Shown here piece by piece: positions 54,072 to 62,213 of a stretch of 64,000 nucleotides of DNA. Numbering within the stretch: position 1 is the stretch's first letter; the number at the start of each line of letters is the position of its first letter. The stretch is from Paenisporosarcina sp050269735 (GTDB lineage: Bacteria; Bacillota; Bacilli; Bacillales_A; Planococcaceae): assembly GCF_050269735.1 (NCBI RefSeq), contig NZ_JBNNIX010000002.1:124001-188000 (forward strand), read 5' to 3'. A program made the position numbers and the translations under genes. The notes below the pieces were generated by a model. The model searched no databases. It worked only from the letters and a program-made list of their open reading frames with translations, and was not told the origin of the DNA.

Positions 54072-54392
54072 ATGAAAAAGGGTTATATCGTATTAATTAC
54101 ATTAGTGATGGAATCATTTTTACTTTGGTTATTTTCAATTCTCCTTGGTTGGACTTTCATTGATACAATCTTCTTAGGTGGACTCTTAATTCTTGGAGGT
54201 GCTTGGTTCTATCATTTTAATATTACTCCAAGAAATAGCGAATATGATGTTTCTTTAGAAAATAAAAACACTCAAAATGCGGAAGCTATAAAACCATTTT
54301 TATTTATAATGTCACCGATTACTTGGGGTCTTTCAATATTTGCAGTGGGTAGTTCTTTTATAACGATTATCAAATATTACCCATTTTATTAA
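54072..54392 (+). CDS. Small membrane protein of unknown function
   Basis: A 106-residue protein with three or four hydrophobic segments (about 4-22, 28-47 and 75-98). The open frame begins at 53979, but ATG 54072 behind CAGGGGTG gives a standard membrane protein start (MKKGYIVLITLVMESF). I do not recognise the family. Confidence 0.6.
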   Translation: MKKGYIVLITLVMESFLLWLFSILLGWTFIDTIFLGGLLILGGAWFYHFNITPRNSEYDVSLENKNTQNAEAIKPFLFIMSPITWGLSIFAVGSSFITIIKYYPFY

Positions 54393-54454
54393 TAAAATTT
54401 GTTCAAATAGCAGTTAAATAACTATTTTTTTGAAATACCAAAAAATAGGTCCTT

Positions 54455-55066
54455 CTATTTGTTCTTGCGCCAACTGTTTAGATAAAGGTTTGTAACTGTA
54501 ATTTTCAACGATTCTTCTTTATCCAGGATGTTGGCTTCGTTCTCAGATACATCCTTCGGGCCGATATAAAACCCAAATTCATCGCCGTCTCTAAAATTGA
54601 TTCCACTTGTAGCTGTAGCTGAAGGGTAATATTCATAGGACTTTCCATCAATTTCAGTAGATACTTTTGCTGACATTTCGGAAGTAAATGCATTTTCATT
54701 AATCACGGCATGATGAATTCCAGAGATTAGTGAAGCTCCACTCTGCGAATACGTTCCACTTGATCTGAAAATAATTTCATAAACGCCATCATGATCAGAC
54801 GTTCGAATGTGGGTCACATAAATGCGGTGAGTGCCATCATTGTACAAGTCTTTGCCAACATTGCTTTCCAAATTGGTGAGATCTACGGTTAATGAGTAGG
54901 TTCCTTTGACAGTGTGGCTTTTCTCAACATGATATCTATTCGTGTCGCCAACAATAAACGGCATGCCTGTTGTCCACGTACCGAGTAGACCTGATAACCA
55001 TAGAAACAAAAAGCTGCTAACCAAAACGCTTGCTGGCAGTAGAGATTTACTTTTACTGATTTTCAT
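54455..55066 (-). CDS. Hypothetical exported or membrane-anchored protein
   Basis: A 203-residue protein with an N-terminal hydrophobic segment (about 9-30) serving as signal anchor or signal peptide, and a beta-rich outer domain with many Ser, Thr, Tyr and Asp residues. No lipobox is seen. ATG 55066 is chosen because AAGGGCGGT precedes it; the frame extends six codons further. It is divergent from the T-box-controlled genes. Function unknown. Confidence 0.65.
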   Translation of the reverse strand: MKISKSKSLLPASVLVSSFLFLWLSGLLGTWTTGMPFIVGDTNRYHVEKSHTVKGTYSLTVDLTNLESNVGKDLYNDGTHRIYVTHIRTSDHDGVYEIIFRSSGTYSQSGASLISGIHHAVINENAFTSEMSAKVSTEIDGKSYEYYPSATATSGINFRDGDEFGFYIGPKDVSENEANILDKEESLKITVTNLYLNSWRKNK

Positions 55067-55161
55067 TAATTTACCGCCCTTCAAACTCCTATTTAAGTGT
55101 ACGCAGGAGAATACTGGAAGTTTTCGTTGTTTTGGAATTAACGCTTATTTATAAAATACTC

Positions 55162-55190
55162 TTGACTAAATATTTTAACAATTGTATTAT
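55162..55190 (+). promoter_or_regulatory. Promoter of the T-box leader
   Basis: TTGACT (55162-55167), 17 bases, TATTAT (55185-55190); expected start near 55197. Confidence 0.7.
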
Positions 55191-55196
55191 TAAGAA

Positions 55197-55445
55197 AATT
55201 TTACCATAAAACAAACTCTGTGATTAAGAGTATTAAGGAATATTTATTGCTCAGAGAGCTGTCGGTCGGTGAAAGACAGTCAATGAATTCCCCAACTCGC
55301 TTATGAGAGGTTAGGCTGATTAGTAGGTCTGAACGGGTCACTTCCGTAATAAAGTCTTAAGAAGGTTTGTTCAATTTGCAAACCAATAAGAGTGGTACCA
55401 CGAAGGGTAAACCTGTCGTCTCTTTTGAGCGATGGGTTTTTTTGC
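55197..55445 (+). ncRNA. T-box riboswitch leader with terminator
   Basis: All main parts of a T-box are present: the stem I apical region AGAGAGCTGTCGGTCGGTG (55253-55271), the AGTAGG...GAACGGGT element (55322-55338), the T-box AGAGTGGTACCACG (55389-55402), and a terminator (about 55408-55445) with a T-run. The T-box bulge TGGT pairs with tRNAs ending ACCA. Aligned with the B. subtilis leuS leader from memory, the specifier would be CTC (55296-55298, in AACTCGC), meaning tRNA-Leu. TTC at 55288-55290 (Phe) is an alternative. It controls an acetyltransferase rather than a synthetase. Confidence 0.88.
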
Positions 55446-55467
55446 GTCTAAAAAAAGGGAAGGAAAG

Positions 55468-55977
55468 ATGAGGATGATAATCAGAGAAGCTAATGTTGTG
55501 GATGCAGAAGGTATCGCGAGAGTGCATGTGGATTGCTGGAGAACTACTTATAAAGACATCATTCCTGAAGAATTTTTGAATAACCTTTTTTATGAAAATC
55601 GCACCAAAATATGGGCTCAAAATATTTCAAATGAACATAATTACGTGTTTGTAGCTGAACGGGACGGGAAAATCGTTGGTTTTACTGATGCCGGAAAAGA
55701 AATGTCAGGACAATATCCAGGTTACCTGGCTGATATTACGACACTTTATATCCTGAAAGAATTTCAGGGATTAGGTATTGCGAAGCAACTATTGCAACAG
55801 GTCTTTATGAAACTTAAGGAAAACAATATGACATCAGCACTTGTATGGGTATTGGAAGATAATCTCTCAAGACATTTCTACGAAGCAATGGGTGCTAACG
55901 TCATTGAAAAACAGAAAGACATTACCATTGGCGGTAAACAGTTAAATTTAATGGGGTATGGTTGGAGAAATATATAA
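55468..55977 (+). CDS. GNAT family N-acetyltransferase under T-box control
   Basis: A 169-residue GNAT acetyltransferase. The acetyl-CoA binding loop is in FQGLGIAKQLL (motif Q/RxxGxG/A) and the C-terminal WVLEDNLSRHFYEAMGA is typical. The acceptor is unknown; control by an uncharged tRNA suggests an amino acid, peptide or aminoacyl substrate. Frame is open upstream through the terminator stem, which is not a real start; ATG 55468 or 55474 behind GGAAGG is used. The methyltransferase gene follows after 20 bases. Confidence 0.87.
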   Translation: MRMIIREANVVDAEGIARVHVDCWRTTYKDIIPEEFLNNLFYENRTKIWAQNISNEHNYVFVAERDGKIVGFTDAGKEMSGQYPGYLADITTLYILKEFQGLGIAKQLLQQVFMKLKENNMTSALVWVLEDNLSRHFYEAMGANVIEKQKDITIGGKQLNLMGYGWRNI

Positions 55978-55997
55978 GAGATAAAAAAGGGGTTTTG

Positions 55998-56813
55998 ATG
56001 ATGACTAAAATTATTGAGTATTATTCTAAATTTGATGAATGGGGAAGACTAGACCGGGAGCCTTTAGAGTTTCAGATTAATTGGCATTTCATTCGAAAAT
56101 ATATGCCGGCAACTGGCAGTGTGTTGGATAACGGAGCGGGTCCAGGTAAATACGCCATGAGATTGGCTGATCAAGGATATAACGTCACATTGACTGATCT
56201 TGTGCCTAAACTGGTTGAAGTTGCGCAAGAAAAAGCAAAAGAAATGGACTTAGATACACAATTTAAAGGTTTTCACGTAGCCGACGCCAGGGATTTGTCT
56301 GTTTTGGCTGATGAGCAGTTTGATGCTGCGCTTGCGCTTGGACCTATGTACCATTTGCAAAAAGAGGATGACCGACAAAAAGCGATTCAGGAACTGTACC
56401 GCGTGACCAAACAAGAAGGTATTGTGTTTGTTGCATTTATGCCCAGAATCAAACATGTGTTGGCATCTTTGATGAATCCTAGGAATTGGAGTCCAAACGA
56501 TAAGATGGATTCCATTGCGGAGTTCATGAAGACAGGTGAGTTTAATCATAGCGATGATGGCAGGTTTACAGGAGCATATTACTTTAATGTAGAGGAAATT
56601 AAACCATTTATGGAGTCCCAAGGGTTTGAGACGTTGGATTTGATTGGGTCGACCAATATCGGAACGCTTTTGACGAATGAACAATGGGATTATTGGAGAA
56701 ATCGTGGAGAAGAAGAGTTTTATCAGTTAATGGAGCTTTTGAAAGAGACAGCTAGCAATCCACATGTGTTAGGCATTTCATCTCATATGCTTTTTATAGG
56801 GAAGAAGAAATAG
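55998..56813 (+). CDS. SAM-dependent methyltransferase
   Basis: A 271-residue class I methyltransferase. The SAM-binding motif is VLDNGAGPGKYAMRLADQGY (about 34-53) and the post-I/II motifs are LTDLVPKLVEVAQEKA and DAALALGPMYHL. The open frame begins inside the end of the acetyltransferase gene, but ATG 55998 behind AAAAGGGG is preferred. It is probably co-transcribed with the acetyltransferase and therefore also under T-box control. Substrate unknown. Confidence 0.88.
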   Translation: MMTKIIEYYSKFDEWGRLDREPLEFQINWHFIRKYMPATGSVLDNGAGPGKYAMRLADQGYNVTLTDLVPKLVEVAQEKAKEMDLDTQFKGFHVADARDLSVLADEQFDAALALGPMYHLQKEDDRQKAIQELYRVTKQEGIVFVAFMPRIKHVLASLMNPRNWSPNDKMDSIAEFMKTGEFNHSDDGRFTGAYYFNVEEIKPFMESQGFETLDLIGSTNIGTLLTNEQWDYWRNRGEEEFYQLMELLKETASNPHVLGISSHMLFIGKKK

Positions 56814-56864
56814 CGAACACAAAATTTGAGGAAATCGCGTTTTAAAAAAGGTTCCATTTGCTCC

Positions 56865-56893
56865 TCTGACTACGAACATACGTATGTTATAAT
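56865..56893 (+). promoter_or_regulatory. Toxin promoter with LexA-like palindrome
   Basis: TCTGAC (56865-56870), 17 bases, TATAAT (56888-56893). The perfect 14-base palindrome AACATACGTATGTT (56875-56888) lies between the boxes. The stretch CGAACATACGTATG (56873-56886) fits the Bacillus LexA consensus CGAACRNRYGTTYC except at two positions near its end. SOS control is therefore likely but not proven. Confidence 0.55.
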
Positions 56894-56958
56894 GACAAGG
56901 TAATAGAATAGGTACTCAAGGGTGGTTGGCTCACTCCCGTTTGAAAGGGGGTGGTGCC

Positions 56959-57042
56959 ATGTCAGTATTTGAAGCATTAATGTTTGCATTATCGTTCGCA
57001 GCATTGATTGTATCAATCCTGTCTTTCAACCATAAAAAATAA
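56959..57042 (+). CDS. Putative holin-like toxin, 27 residues (type I toxin-antitoxin)
   Basis: The peptide is M-S-V-F-E-A-L-M-F-A-L-S-F-A-A-L-I-V-S-I and ends LSFNHKK. It matches the small Hol_Tox/TxpA-like group (MxVFEALxLMxxFGxLIVxIL pattern): one membrane segment with a short basic tail. The ribosome site AAAGGGGGTGG is very strong, as usual when translation is held down by an antisense RNA. Such peptides damage the membrane when overproduced. The hairpin with T-run at 57124-57157 ends its mRNA, which overlaps an antisense RNA. Confidence 0.85.
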   Translation: MSVFEALMFALSFAALIVSILSFNHKK

Positions 57043-57173
57043 CCCATCCTTGAGTTAGCGCTCAGATGGGTTATTCCTACCATTTTGTTGCCGATCCCCT
57101 TGAAGGGAACCTGCTATTACGTCGATCGTTGGTGTTAGCGCACCAGCGATCTTTTTTATTGTACTCATATCTT
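57035..57173 (-). ncRNA. Candidate antisense RNA antitoxin
   Basis: On the minus strand, TTGATA (57208-57203), 17 bases, TATACT (57185-57180) forms an excellent sigma-A promoter, with start near 57173. A hairpin (AACCCATC...GATGGGTT, 57072-57041) followed by ATTTTTT gives a terminator at about 57035. The RNA of about 140 bases would be complementary to the whole 3' untranslated region and the last codons of the toxin mRNA, the classic TxpA/RatA arrangement. Confidence 0.7.
57124..57157 (+). terminator. Terminator of the toxin mRNA
   Basis: GATCGTTGGTG pairs with CACCAGCGATC (one G-U pair), followed by six Ts. Confidence 0.85.
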
Positions 57174-57375
57174 ACAATCAGTATACCAATATCTGTTCTG
57201 TGTATCAAATACTGAATCGCTAAAAATCGTCATTTCGTCAAACATGGACTTTTGTAAAATGAAATTACAATTTTAAATGCCAAAATGGACGCACAAGAAC
57301 ATTTGTTTGTATAATGGTTTTAAAGACATCTATCTGTAGTCTTTCAGTAGAAGGGAGCAGAAGGGAGCAATAGCA

Positions 57376-58527
57376 ATGCCTCGACATCCTGGAATAACTG
57401 ATGAAATCATAATTAAACTGTACAAAAGTGACATGTCTTTCAAAGAAATGAACACGATTGTCGGACTTTCTGATCGCGCAATTCGTAATGTTCTATACAA
57501 ACATGGAATACCCATGAATAGAGAACAGTATTCAGGTCAACCAAGAAAACATCAAGTGAACGAGCATTTCTTTAAGGAATGGACGCATGAAATGGCATGG
57601 ATACTTGGTTTATTGGTTACGGATGGACACATTCATAATTCACTTCATAGTATTTTTTTCACTCAGAAAGATGAACGTATCCTGAGACTGATCGCCAACT
57701 ATATGGAAACTGATTATGCACTAACGCCATTTGGAAAAACTAAAACCGCAGCAACATTAATCATAAATTCAAAAGTAATGAAACAAGATCTAGAATCACT
57801 CGGAATTTCTGCAAAGAAATCATTAAATGTGTCTTTTCCAAAGGTGCCAGAAGGTTTTTTATCCTCATTTGTGCGTGGCGTTATTGATGGCGATGGCTGG
57901 GTTGGCCACGAAGGATACCAAGTGAATGTTACAACCGGTAGTTTAGCGTTTGCAGAAGGATTATTAGAAGTATTTCGATCCTGGAGCTTAAACTCGGATA
58001 TAAGTTCTATCACCAGCCAAAAGAATCATCCGATTTACCGTATTTGGGTCCGTGGAAAAACAAGTGTTCAGAAACTTTCTGACATAATTTACAAAGATGC
58101 TGATTCAGAAAACTTTCATATTTACAAAAGAGTCTATATGACACAACATACAGATAATCCTTATTTAGTGGTTGATACTAGAAAGATTCCGATGTGGAAA
58201 ATTGTCGAAGGTAAAATCATTCATACAAAACATACCAACAGAATTTCCTTCAGAACAAATATTAGCCAATCAATGTTGGAAACTTTGAAACAGTTAGCAA
58301 CTAAACACAATTCACATGTAAATCATTTAATCGAATGTGGATTAAAAAATGTACTGATACGAAAACAAATTGCTTTAGACAATAACACTAAACCTTTAGA
58401 TCGAGTTCAGTATAAGACAACGTATGACCAGCAATTATTAAACGATGTAAAAGAGTTTGCAAAAAATCAAAATGTATTTATTAATGATGTAATTGAGTAC
58501 AGTGTGCAGTTTATCGATATTGATTGA
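57376..58527 (+). CDS. Free-standing LAGLIDADG homing endonuclease-like protein with DNA-binding domains
   Basis: A 383-residue protein. An N-terminal helix-turn-helix (about 8-46, MSFKEMNTIVGLSDRAIRNVL) is followed by a two-motif LAGLIDADG core: LGLLVTDGH (77-85, Asp83) and FVRGVIDGDG (165-174, Asp171/Asp173). The C terminus carries two ribbon-helix-helix-like repeats (about 290-326 and 346-381). It is not inside an intron or intein. The leader has a tandem duplication GAAGGGAGCA at the ribosome site. Function may be homing or regulation; both acidic pairs are kept, so activity is possible. Confidence 0.82.
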   Translation: MPRHPGITDEIIIKLYKSDMSFKEMNTIVGLSDRAIRNVLYKHGIPMNREQYSGQPRKHQVNEHFFKEWTHEMAWILGLLVTDGHIHNSLHSIFFTQKDERILRLIANYMETDYALTPFGKTKTAATLIINSKVMKQDLESLGISAKKSLNVSFPKVPEGFLSSFVRGVIDGDGWVGHEGYQVNVTTGSLAFAEGLLEVFRSWSLNSDISSITSQKNHPIYRIWVRGKTSVQKLSDIIYKDADSENFHIYKRVYMTQHTDNPYLVVDTRKIPMWKIVEGKIIHTKHTNRISFRTNISQSMLETLKQLATKHNSHVNHLIECGLKNVLIRKQIALDNNTKPLDRVQYKTTYDQQLLNDVKEFAKNQNVFINDVIEYSVQFIDID

Positions 58528-58530
58528 TAA

Positions 58531-58568
58531 AAAGAGGAGTCTCAGGGAGAAATGAGAACTCCTTTTTG
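58531..58568 (+). terminator. Terminator of the LAGLIDADG gene
   Basis: GGAGTCTCA pairs with TGAGAACTCC with one bulged base, followed by CTTTTTG. Confidence 0.8.
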
Positions 58569-58578
58569 TTTGAAATAA

Positions 58579-58610
<32 letters not shown>

Positions 58611-58613
58611 CTG

Positions 58614-58650
58614 TGTCTCATGAACCAAGTATACTTGTAACAGTGAGACA
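58614..58650. repeat. Nested palindrome downstream of the LAGLIDADG gene
   Basis: Outer arms TGTCTCA and TGAGACA enclose the perfect 12-base palindrome CAAGTATACTTG. No T-run follows, so a terminator is unlikely. It could be a protein binding site. Confidence 0.4.
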
Positions 58651-58715
58651 AAAGAGAAAAATTGGCTAAAAATCACTTTAAATTAAACTGAACGATTGTT
58701 TACACGATCTAAACG

Positions 58716-58751
58716 TAAAAATAAAGCTCAGTTCTTAATGAACCAAGCTTT
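58716..58751 (-). terminator. Terminator of the sigma/anti-sigma operon
   Basis: On the minus strand AAAGCTTGGTTC pairs with GAACTGAGCTTT with an internal mismatch of two bases, then ATTTTTA. Confidence 0.8.
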
Positions 58752-58762
58752 CAGCTTCCAAA

Positions 58763-60088
58763 TTATCTAGCTGGTGGAATTGGCAGTGTTCCTTCTTCAA
58801 CATGACTATCGTTGTATTCCATTTGATCCGTATCATAAACATGTTTTTCGAATGTGTATGTTCCGTCACCATTAACTTTAACTGACATAATTTCTTCTCT
58901 TACGCCTAGATCTTCAATTACTGGCGTAACAACATTATCCTTAATACTCAGTTCATACAGTTTCCCGCCAACTGTTACCATGCCATGTGAAGCACCAATA
59001 ATAACAAATAATCGATTTTCATCTATCCACTCAATCTTTTTAGGTGTAAATTGACCGAAATAGTTATCTTTTAGTGCGTAAATGGTTGTTTCACTTGTTG
59101 CAAGGTTTTCTATAACTAGCACTGCTTCTCCTTCTTCACCACCAGTTTCACCTTTCCCGTTTATCGTTGCTTTTAGTGAGTTATCAGGAGATATTTTCCA
59201 CCCCGAATGAAAATCAGTTACATAATTTGTCACGATTGTTGCCTTAAAATGAGATGGTGTTTGTTCTGGCGGAGAATAAGCTGTAATCTGTTCAGTGGCT
59301 ATATACACTTCATATTCACCGCTGTCTCTATTTAATTCAGCACTTTCCCACTTCACCATCCCATAGTCTTTTACATAGTATTTTCTAATCCGTGAATCAT
59401 CATATGCATTCTCTAAAATGAGCACATTTGAAAAGCTTTCATAGGAAGTTGTTACTTGACCTGAAGTATCAATTACAGTCCAATCTCCAAATTGATCACC
59501 CGTGTTGAATGGAGCTTTTATAACAATCTGTATGGGGAGCAATTTATTAAGCTCATCAACCGATATATATGATGGGTCGGTACCATCAATCATTTCATCG
59601 TAAACTAATTCAATCTGGTCCCCGTTTATGCGGTAAATATGCTTTGTAGTTCCACCATCATTAGTAAGGATTTGTTGAACATAAAAATCATTTAACCAAA
59701 CTGTTTGTATGTTTAAACCCCCATTTTCAAATCCCCCGATAAAATCAACTTCTGCCTCGTGTGGGAAAAAGTATTGTTTCAACAGTTCGTAGTATTCACC
59801 TTTTTCCAGTACAATTGGTTCGGCATCTTCTTCAATTGGAGATACGATTTCTTGAGGCTCTGGTTCATTCATTTGTCGGGGATCTTCGTTCAATACGGAT
59901 GGAATTAAATTCATCCCAAGTGCCAGGACTCCAATGATGGCCGCTATGGTGGCATAATAGCCCCAATGTACTTTCTTGATGACATCAGGTTGCTGATTCT
60001 TTTTCAAGTTTACTTGTTGTTGTACACGAGCCGAACGTGCCGTTGTATCTCCTATTTTGGCACTCAACTGCTGTTTTATATCATTCAT
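58763..60088 (-). CDS. Putative anti-sigma factor/membrane sensor
   Basis: A 441-residue protein with a short cytoplasmic N terminus, one membrane segment (about 48-66, GYYATIAAIIGVLALGMNLI) and a large extracytoplasmic domain that looks beta-rich. It overlaps the ECF sigma gene by eight bases. This is the standard layout of membrane anti-sigma factors that hold the sigma factor until a signal arrives. The extracellular region is long and without a family I recognise. Confidence 0.78.
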   Translation of the reverse strand: MNDIKQQLSAKIGDTTARSARVQQQVNLKKNQQPDVIKKVHWGYYATIAAIIGVLALGMNLIPSVLNEDPRQMNEPEPQEIVSPIEEDAEPIVLEKGEYYELLKQYFFPHEAEVDFIGGFENGGLNIQTVWLNDFYVQQILTNDGGTTKHIYRINGDQIELVYDEMIDGTDPSYISVDELNKLLPIQIVIKAPFNTGDQFGDWTVIDTSGQVTTSYESFSNVLILENAYDDSRIRKYYVKDYGMVKWESAELNRDSGEYEVYIATEQITAYSPPEQTPSHFKATIVTNYVTDFHSGWKISPDNSLKATINGKGETGGEEGEAVLVIENLATSETTIYALKDNYFGQFTPKKIEWIDENRLFVIIGASHGMVTVGGKLYELSIKDNVVTPVIEDLGVREEIMSVKVNGDGTYTFEKHVYDTDQMEYNDSHVEEGTLPIPPAR

Positions 60089-60614
60089 GGAAAAGCACCT
60101 CCCATTGAATAGTGTATTTTAATTGATTCTTTAAAAGGGCTCTCGACTTTTTCAATCTGGTTTTCACCGTATTATCCGAAATAGATAACAGTTGAGCTAC
60201 TTCCAGTACGGATAACTCCTCGAAATAATAATATATAATCACTTCGCGGTATTTTAAAGGTAACTGTAAAATTGCATCAGCAAGCTCTAATTTCTCATCT
60301 TCCTCAATCGTTCTGTCCCGATTTTTCTTTGTTTGATTCGAAAAGCTGTTTGTTATTAATTGTTTACGATAACGCCAGCTTTTTAAATAATCTTTGCATT
60401 TATTGATCGTCATCTTTGCTAGATATGTCTTCAAAGACGAGCGTTCTTCAAATTGCTCGAACTTTTGATAATAGGCTAAAAACACATCTTGGACAATATC
60501 TTCAGCAGCTGGCCAATCTTTTATATATAAATAGGCAAGCCTTAATAAGTAATCGGTATGTTCCTGCATAATCCGTTGAAATTTCTGTTCTGACAAAAAA
60601 CTGTTCACCCACAT
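60081..60614 (-). CDS. ECF-type RNA polymerase sigma factor
   Basis: A 177-residue sigma-70 family protein with region 2 (HTDYLLRLAYLYIKDWPAAE, then DIVQDVFLAYYQKF) and region 4 (LPLKYREVIIYYYFEELSV, then VAQLLSISDNTVKTRLKKSR). It resembles SigV/SigM-type sigma factors of Bacilli. The start is ATG 60614 or GTG 60608, both behind a purine-rich AAGGAAGGGAAGGGGG. It is translationally coupled to the membrane protein that follows. Confidence 0.92.
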   Translation of the reverse strand: MWVNSFLSEQKFQRIMQEHTDYLLRLAYLYIKDWPAAEDIVQDVFLAYYQKFEQFEERSSLKTYLAKMTINKCKDYLKSWRYRKQLITNSFSNQTKKNRDRTIEEDEKLELADAILQLPLKYREVIIYYYFEELSVLEVAQLLSISDNTVKTRLKKSRALLKNQLKYTIQWEVLFHE

Positions 60615-60764
60615 CCCCCTTCCCTTCCTTTTACTAATAGACGATTACTCCTTACAGGACGTTTTCAAAATATGTAAATTAATTTATATTTCAGTCAAGT
60701 TGTTTAATTGTACATGAAAAGTATCTTTTAACGGTCGGTTTTTCGCAAAATAATACTTTGAAAA

Positions 60765-60800
60765 AGTAAAAAACCGCAGAAAATACAATTTCTGCGGTTT
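60765..60800 (-). terminator. Terminator downstream of the decayed transporter
   Basis: Perfect 12-base-pair stem AAACCGCAGAAA / TTTCTGCGGTTT; on the minus strand it is followed by TTTTACTTTTT. Confidence 0.85.
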
Positions 60801-61182
60801 GATCATTTGTATCCAATTTGATGTTGCGTTTCTTCATTTGAATCAAGAAAACCGTTGTCATTGACAGGCTAAGAACCCCAAATACTACAACCATCCATTT
60901 TATAAACCGATTAGATCTAAAAGGGCGCCAGTCGCCAGTAGTACGACTTGGAAAATCACACTTCAAGTATGTTTCGGAACGAGAAAAATCTGCCGTGAAA
61001 CGCTTTTGGCATCTGTTTTTGGAATATGGTCATGGCTGTTGGGAAGAAACTCATAACAGCAAAGCCAAATACCGCAAATGCTGTTACCGACAATACTGGA
61101 CTTGCTGCAAATATTAAGATTAATTCTGCTACACCAATGACGAATGCAAAGAAAAATAATATCGTACTGGTACTCCATTATT
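60800..61182 (-). pseudogene. Remnant of an MFS transporter (C-terminal end, frameshifted)
   Basis: No single long frame exists, but translation in different minus-strand frames gives consecutive pieces of the end of a major facilitator permease: a piece with VIGVAELILIFAASPVLSV and FPTAMTIFQKQMPKAFHGRF, then IFQVVLLATGALLDLIGL, then FIKWMVVVFGVLSLSMTTVF and a basic tail. These join only with two frameshifts and a stop, and the N-terminal ten or so membrane segments are missing. Stops (TAA TAA) lie at the upstream edge. The terminator after it is intact, so decay is probably recent. This explains most of the 702-base gap between annotated genes. Confidence 0.75.
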
Positions 61183-61237
61183 ATAGATCCGTTTCAGCAA
61201 CTATTACATTTAACTCAACCATCGCAAACGGCTTATC

Positions 61238-61267
61238 AAAAGGCTGCCAAACATAGCGGCAGCCTTT
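61238..61267. terminator. Terminator, GDPD gene side
   Basis: AAAGGCTGCC / GGCAGCCTTT stem with a nine-base loop; TTTT follows on the minus strand. Confidence 0.75.
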
Positions 61268-61316
61268 ACATGTAATGAGAAATCCACAAGAACTTCAATT
61301 GTCTCAATAATGTTCG

Positions 61317-62213
61317 TTATGATCTTTTGTTTTTAAAAGTAATCTGAGGTTCAGATGGCTGTGGATCATTTTTCTTAAGGAATTCCTCTAAATCAGCTAA
61401 ATAATCCGTATTGATGAAATCGACGTTGGCCTCCAACAACTCTTTCCAAAGAGCTTCTCGTGCAGGCGTAGGCAGATCTGGTGTAGCCCAAAAGCGAACT
61501 TTCTGACCATTTGCATGTGCGGTGGTAACAATCGAATTCAATTTCTCACGTTCAACTTGTGGCATCGGTCCAACACCCAACCAAGTGAAATGCTTTGTCC
61601 AGTTATCACTTAAAACCGGGATAAATTCACTTGAAGCACCAGAATTAAGGTCGCTCATCCGACCATCATATGCAGCATAGCGTACGGTCTGGTTTTCCAT
61701 ATAAGTCCGTGGCCGATTTCCGGAAATATAAACAGTGATTGCGCCAGGCTTAACTCCTGAAGGGGCGAATTTTGTAAGCATACGCTCATACTCGCGGAGT
61801 TGCTTATCGATAGCAAGGTAGGTAGCCTCATCCTCCGATTTAATATCGATCCAAAGAATAAACTCATGATCGTAGTCCTTATAAACTGCTCCATCATTCT
61901 CTTGAACTTTGGTCATTAATGGATCAAGATAAAGTGATTTTAATGTACGATCAGTTTGAACCTTATCCTTATCATGCGCGACAAGAAGCTCTCCGTTAAC
62001 AAGCCATACATCGGCCTCAACACTTGTAAAACCGTGCTCTAGTGCATTATATAGTGGAAGAGTATGCTCGTAATCATTATGAGCATGTGCTCTTGCGAGA
62101 GGTAAAACATTCTGTTGATCAGATTGTACGTTATCGTCTTTAGCAGAGGCAAAATCACCTGAAAAAGAGATCATATAAACAGGTAAGATAAACAAAACCA
62201 GCCATTTTTTCAT
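61317..62213 (-). CDS. Exported glycerophosphodiester phosphodiesterase/PI-PLC-fold protein
   Basis: A 298-residue exported protein with signal peptide (about residues 1-24, cleaved after ASA). The mature part begins with the phosphodiesterase signature ARAHAHNDYEHTLPLYNAL and GFTSVEADVWL, with catalytic His and metal-binding Glu/Asp residues; the fold is the GDPD/PLC TIM barrel. It probably hydrolyses glycerophosphodiesters or cell-wall teichoic acid outside the cell. The start ATG 62213 is preferred (AGAGGTAG upstream); the frame extends 19 codons further. Confidence 0.85.
   Translation of the reverse strand: MKKWLVLFILPVYMISFSGDFASAKDDNVQSDQQNVLPLARAHAHNDYEHTLPLYNALEHGFTSVEADVWLVNGELLVAHDKDKVQTDRTLKSLYLDPLMTKVQENDGAVYKDYDHEFILWIDIKSEDEATYLAIDKQLREYERMLTKFAPSGVKPGAITVYISGNRPRTYMENQTVRYAAYDGRMSDLNSGASSEFIPVLSDNWTKHFTWLGVGPMPQVEREKLNSIVTTAHANGQKVRFWATPDLPTPAREALWKELLEANVDFINTDYLADLEEFLKKNDPQPSEPQITFKNKRS

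Noticed and set aside
55288..55290. TTC (Phe) as T-box specifier, which would tie the T-box to the Phe theme of the island
   Set aside because: TTCC can pair with GGAA at 55236-55239 in stem I, and the following AACTCGC aligns better with the leuS specifier region. Kept only as an alternative.
61026..61256. Plus-strand frame of 76 residues opposite the decayed transporter
   Set aside because: It is antisense to the MFS remnant, has no ribosome site and its composition looks like a shadow of the other strand.
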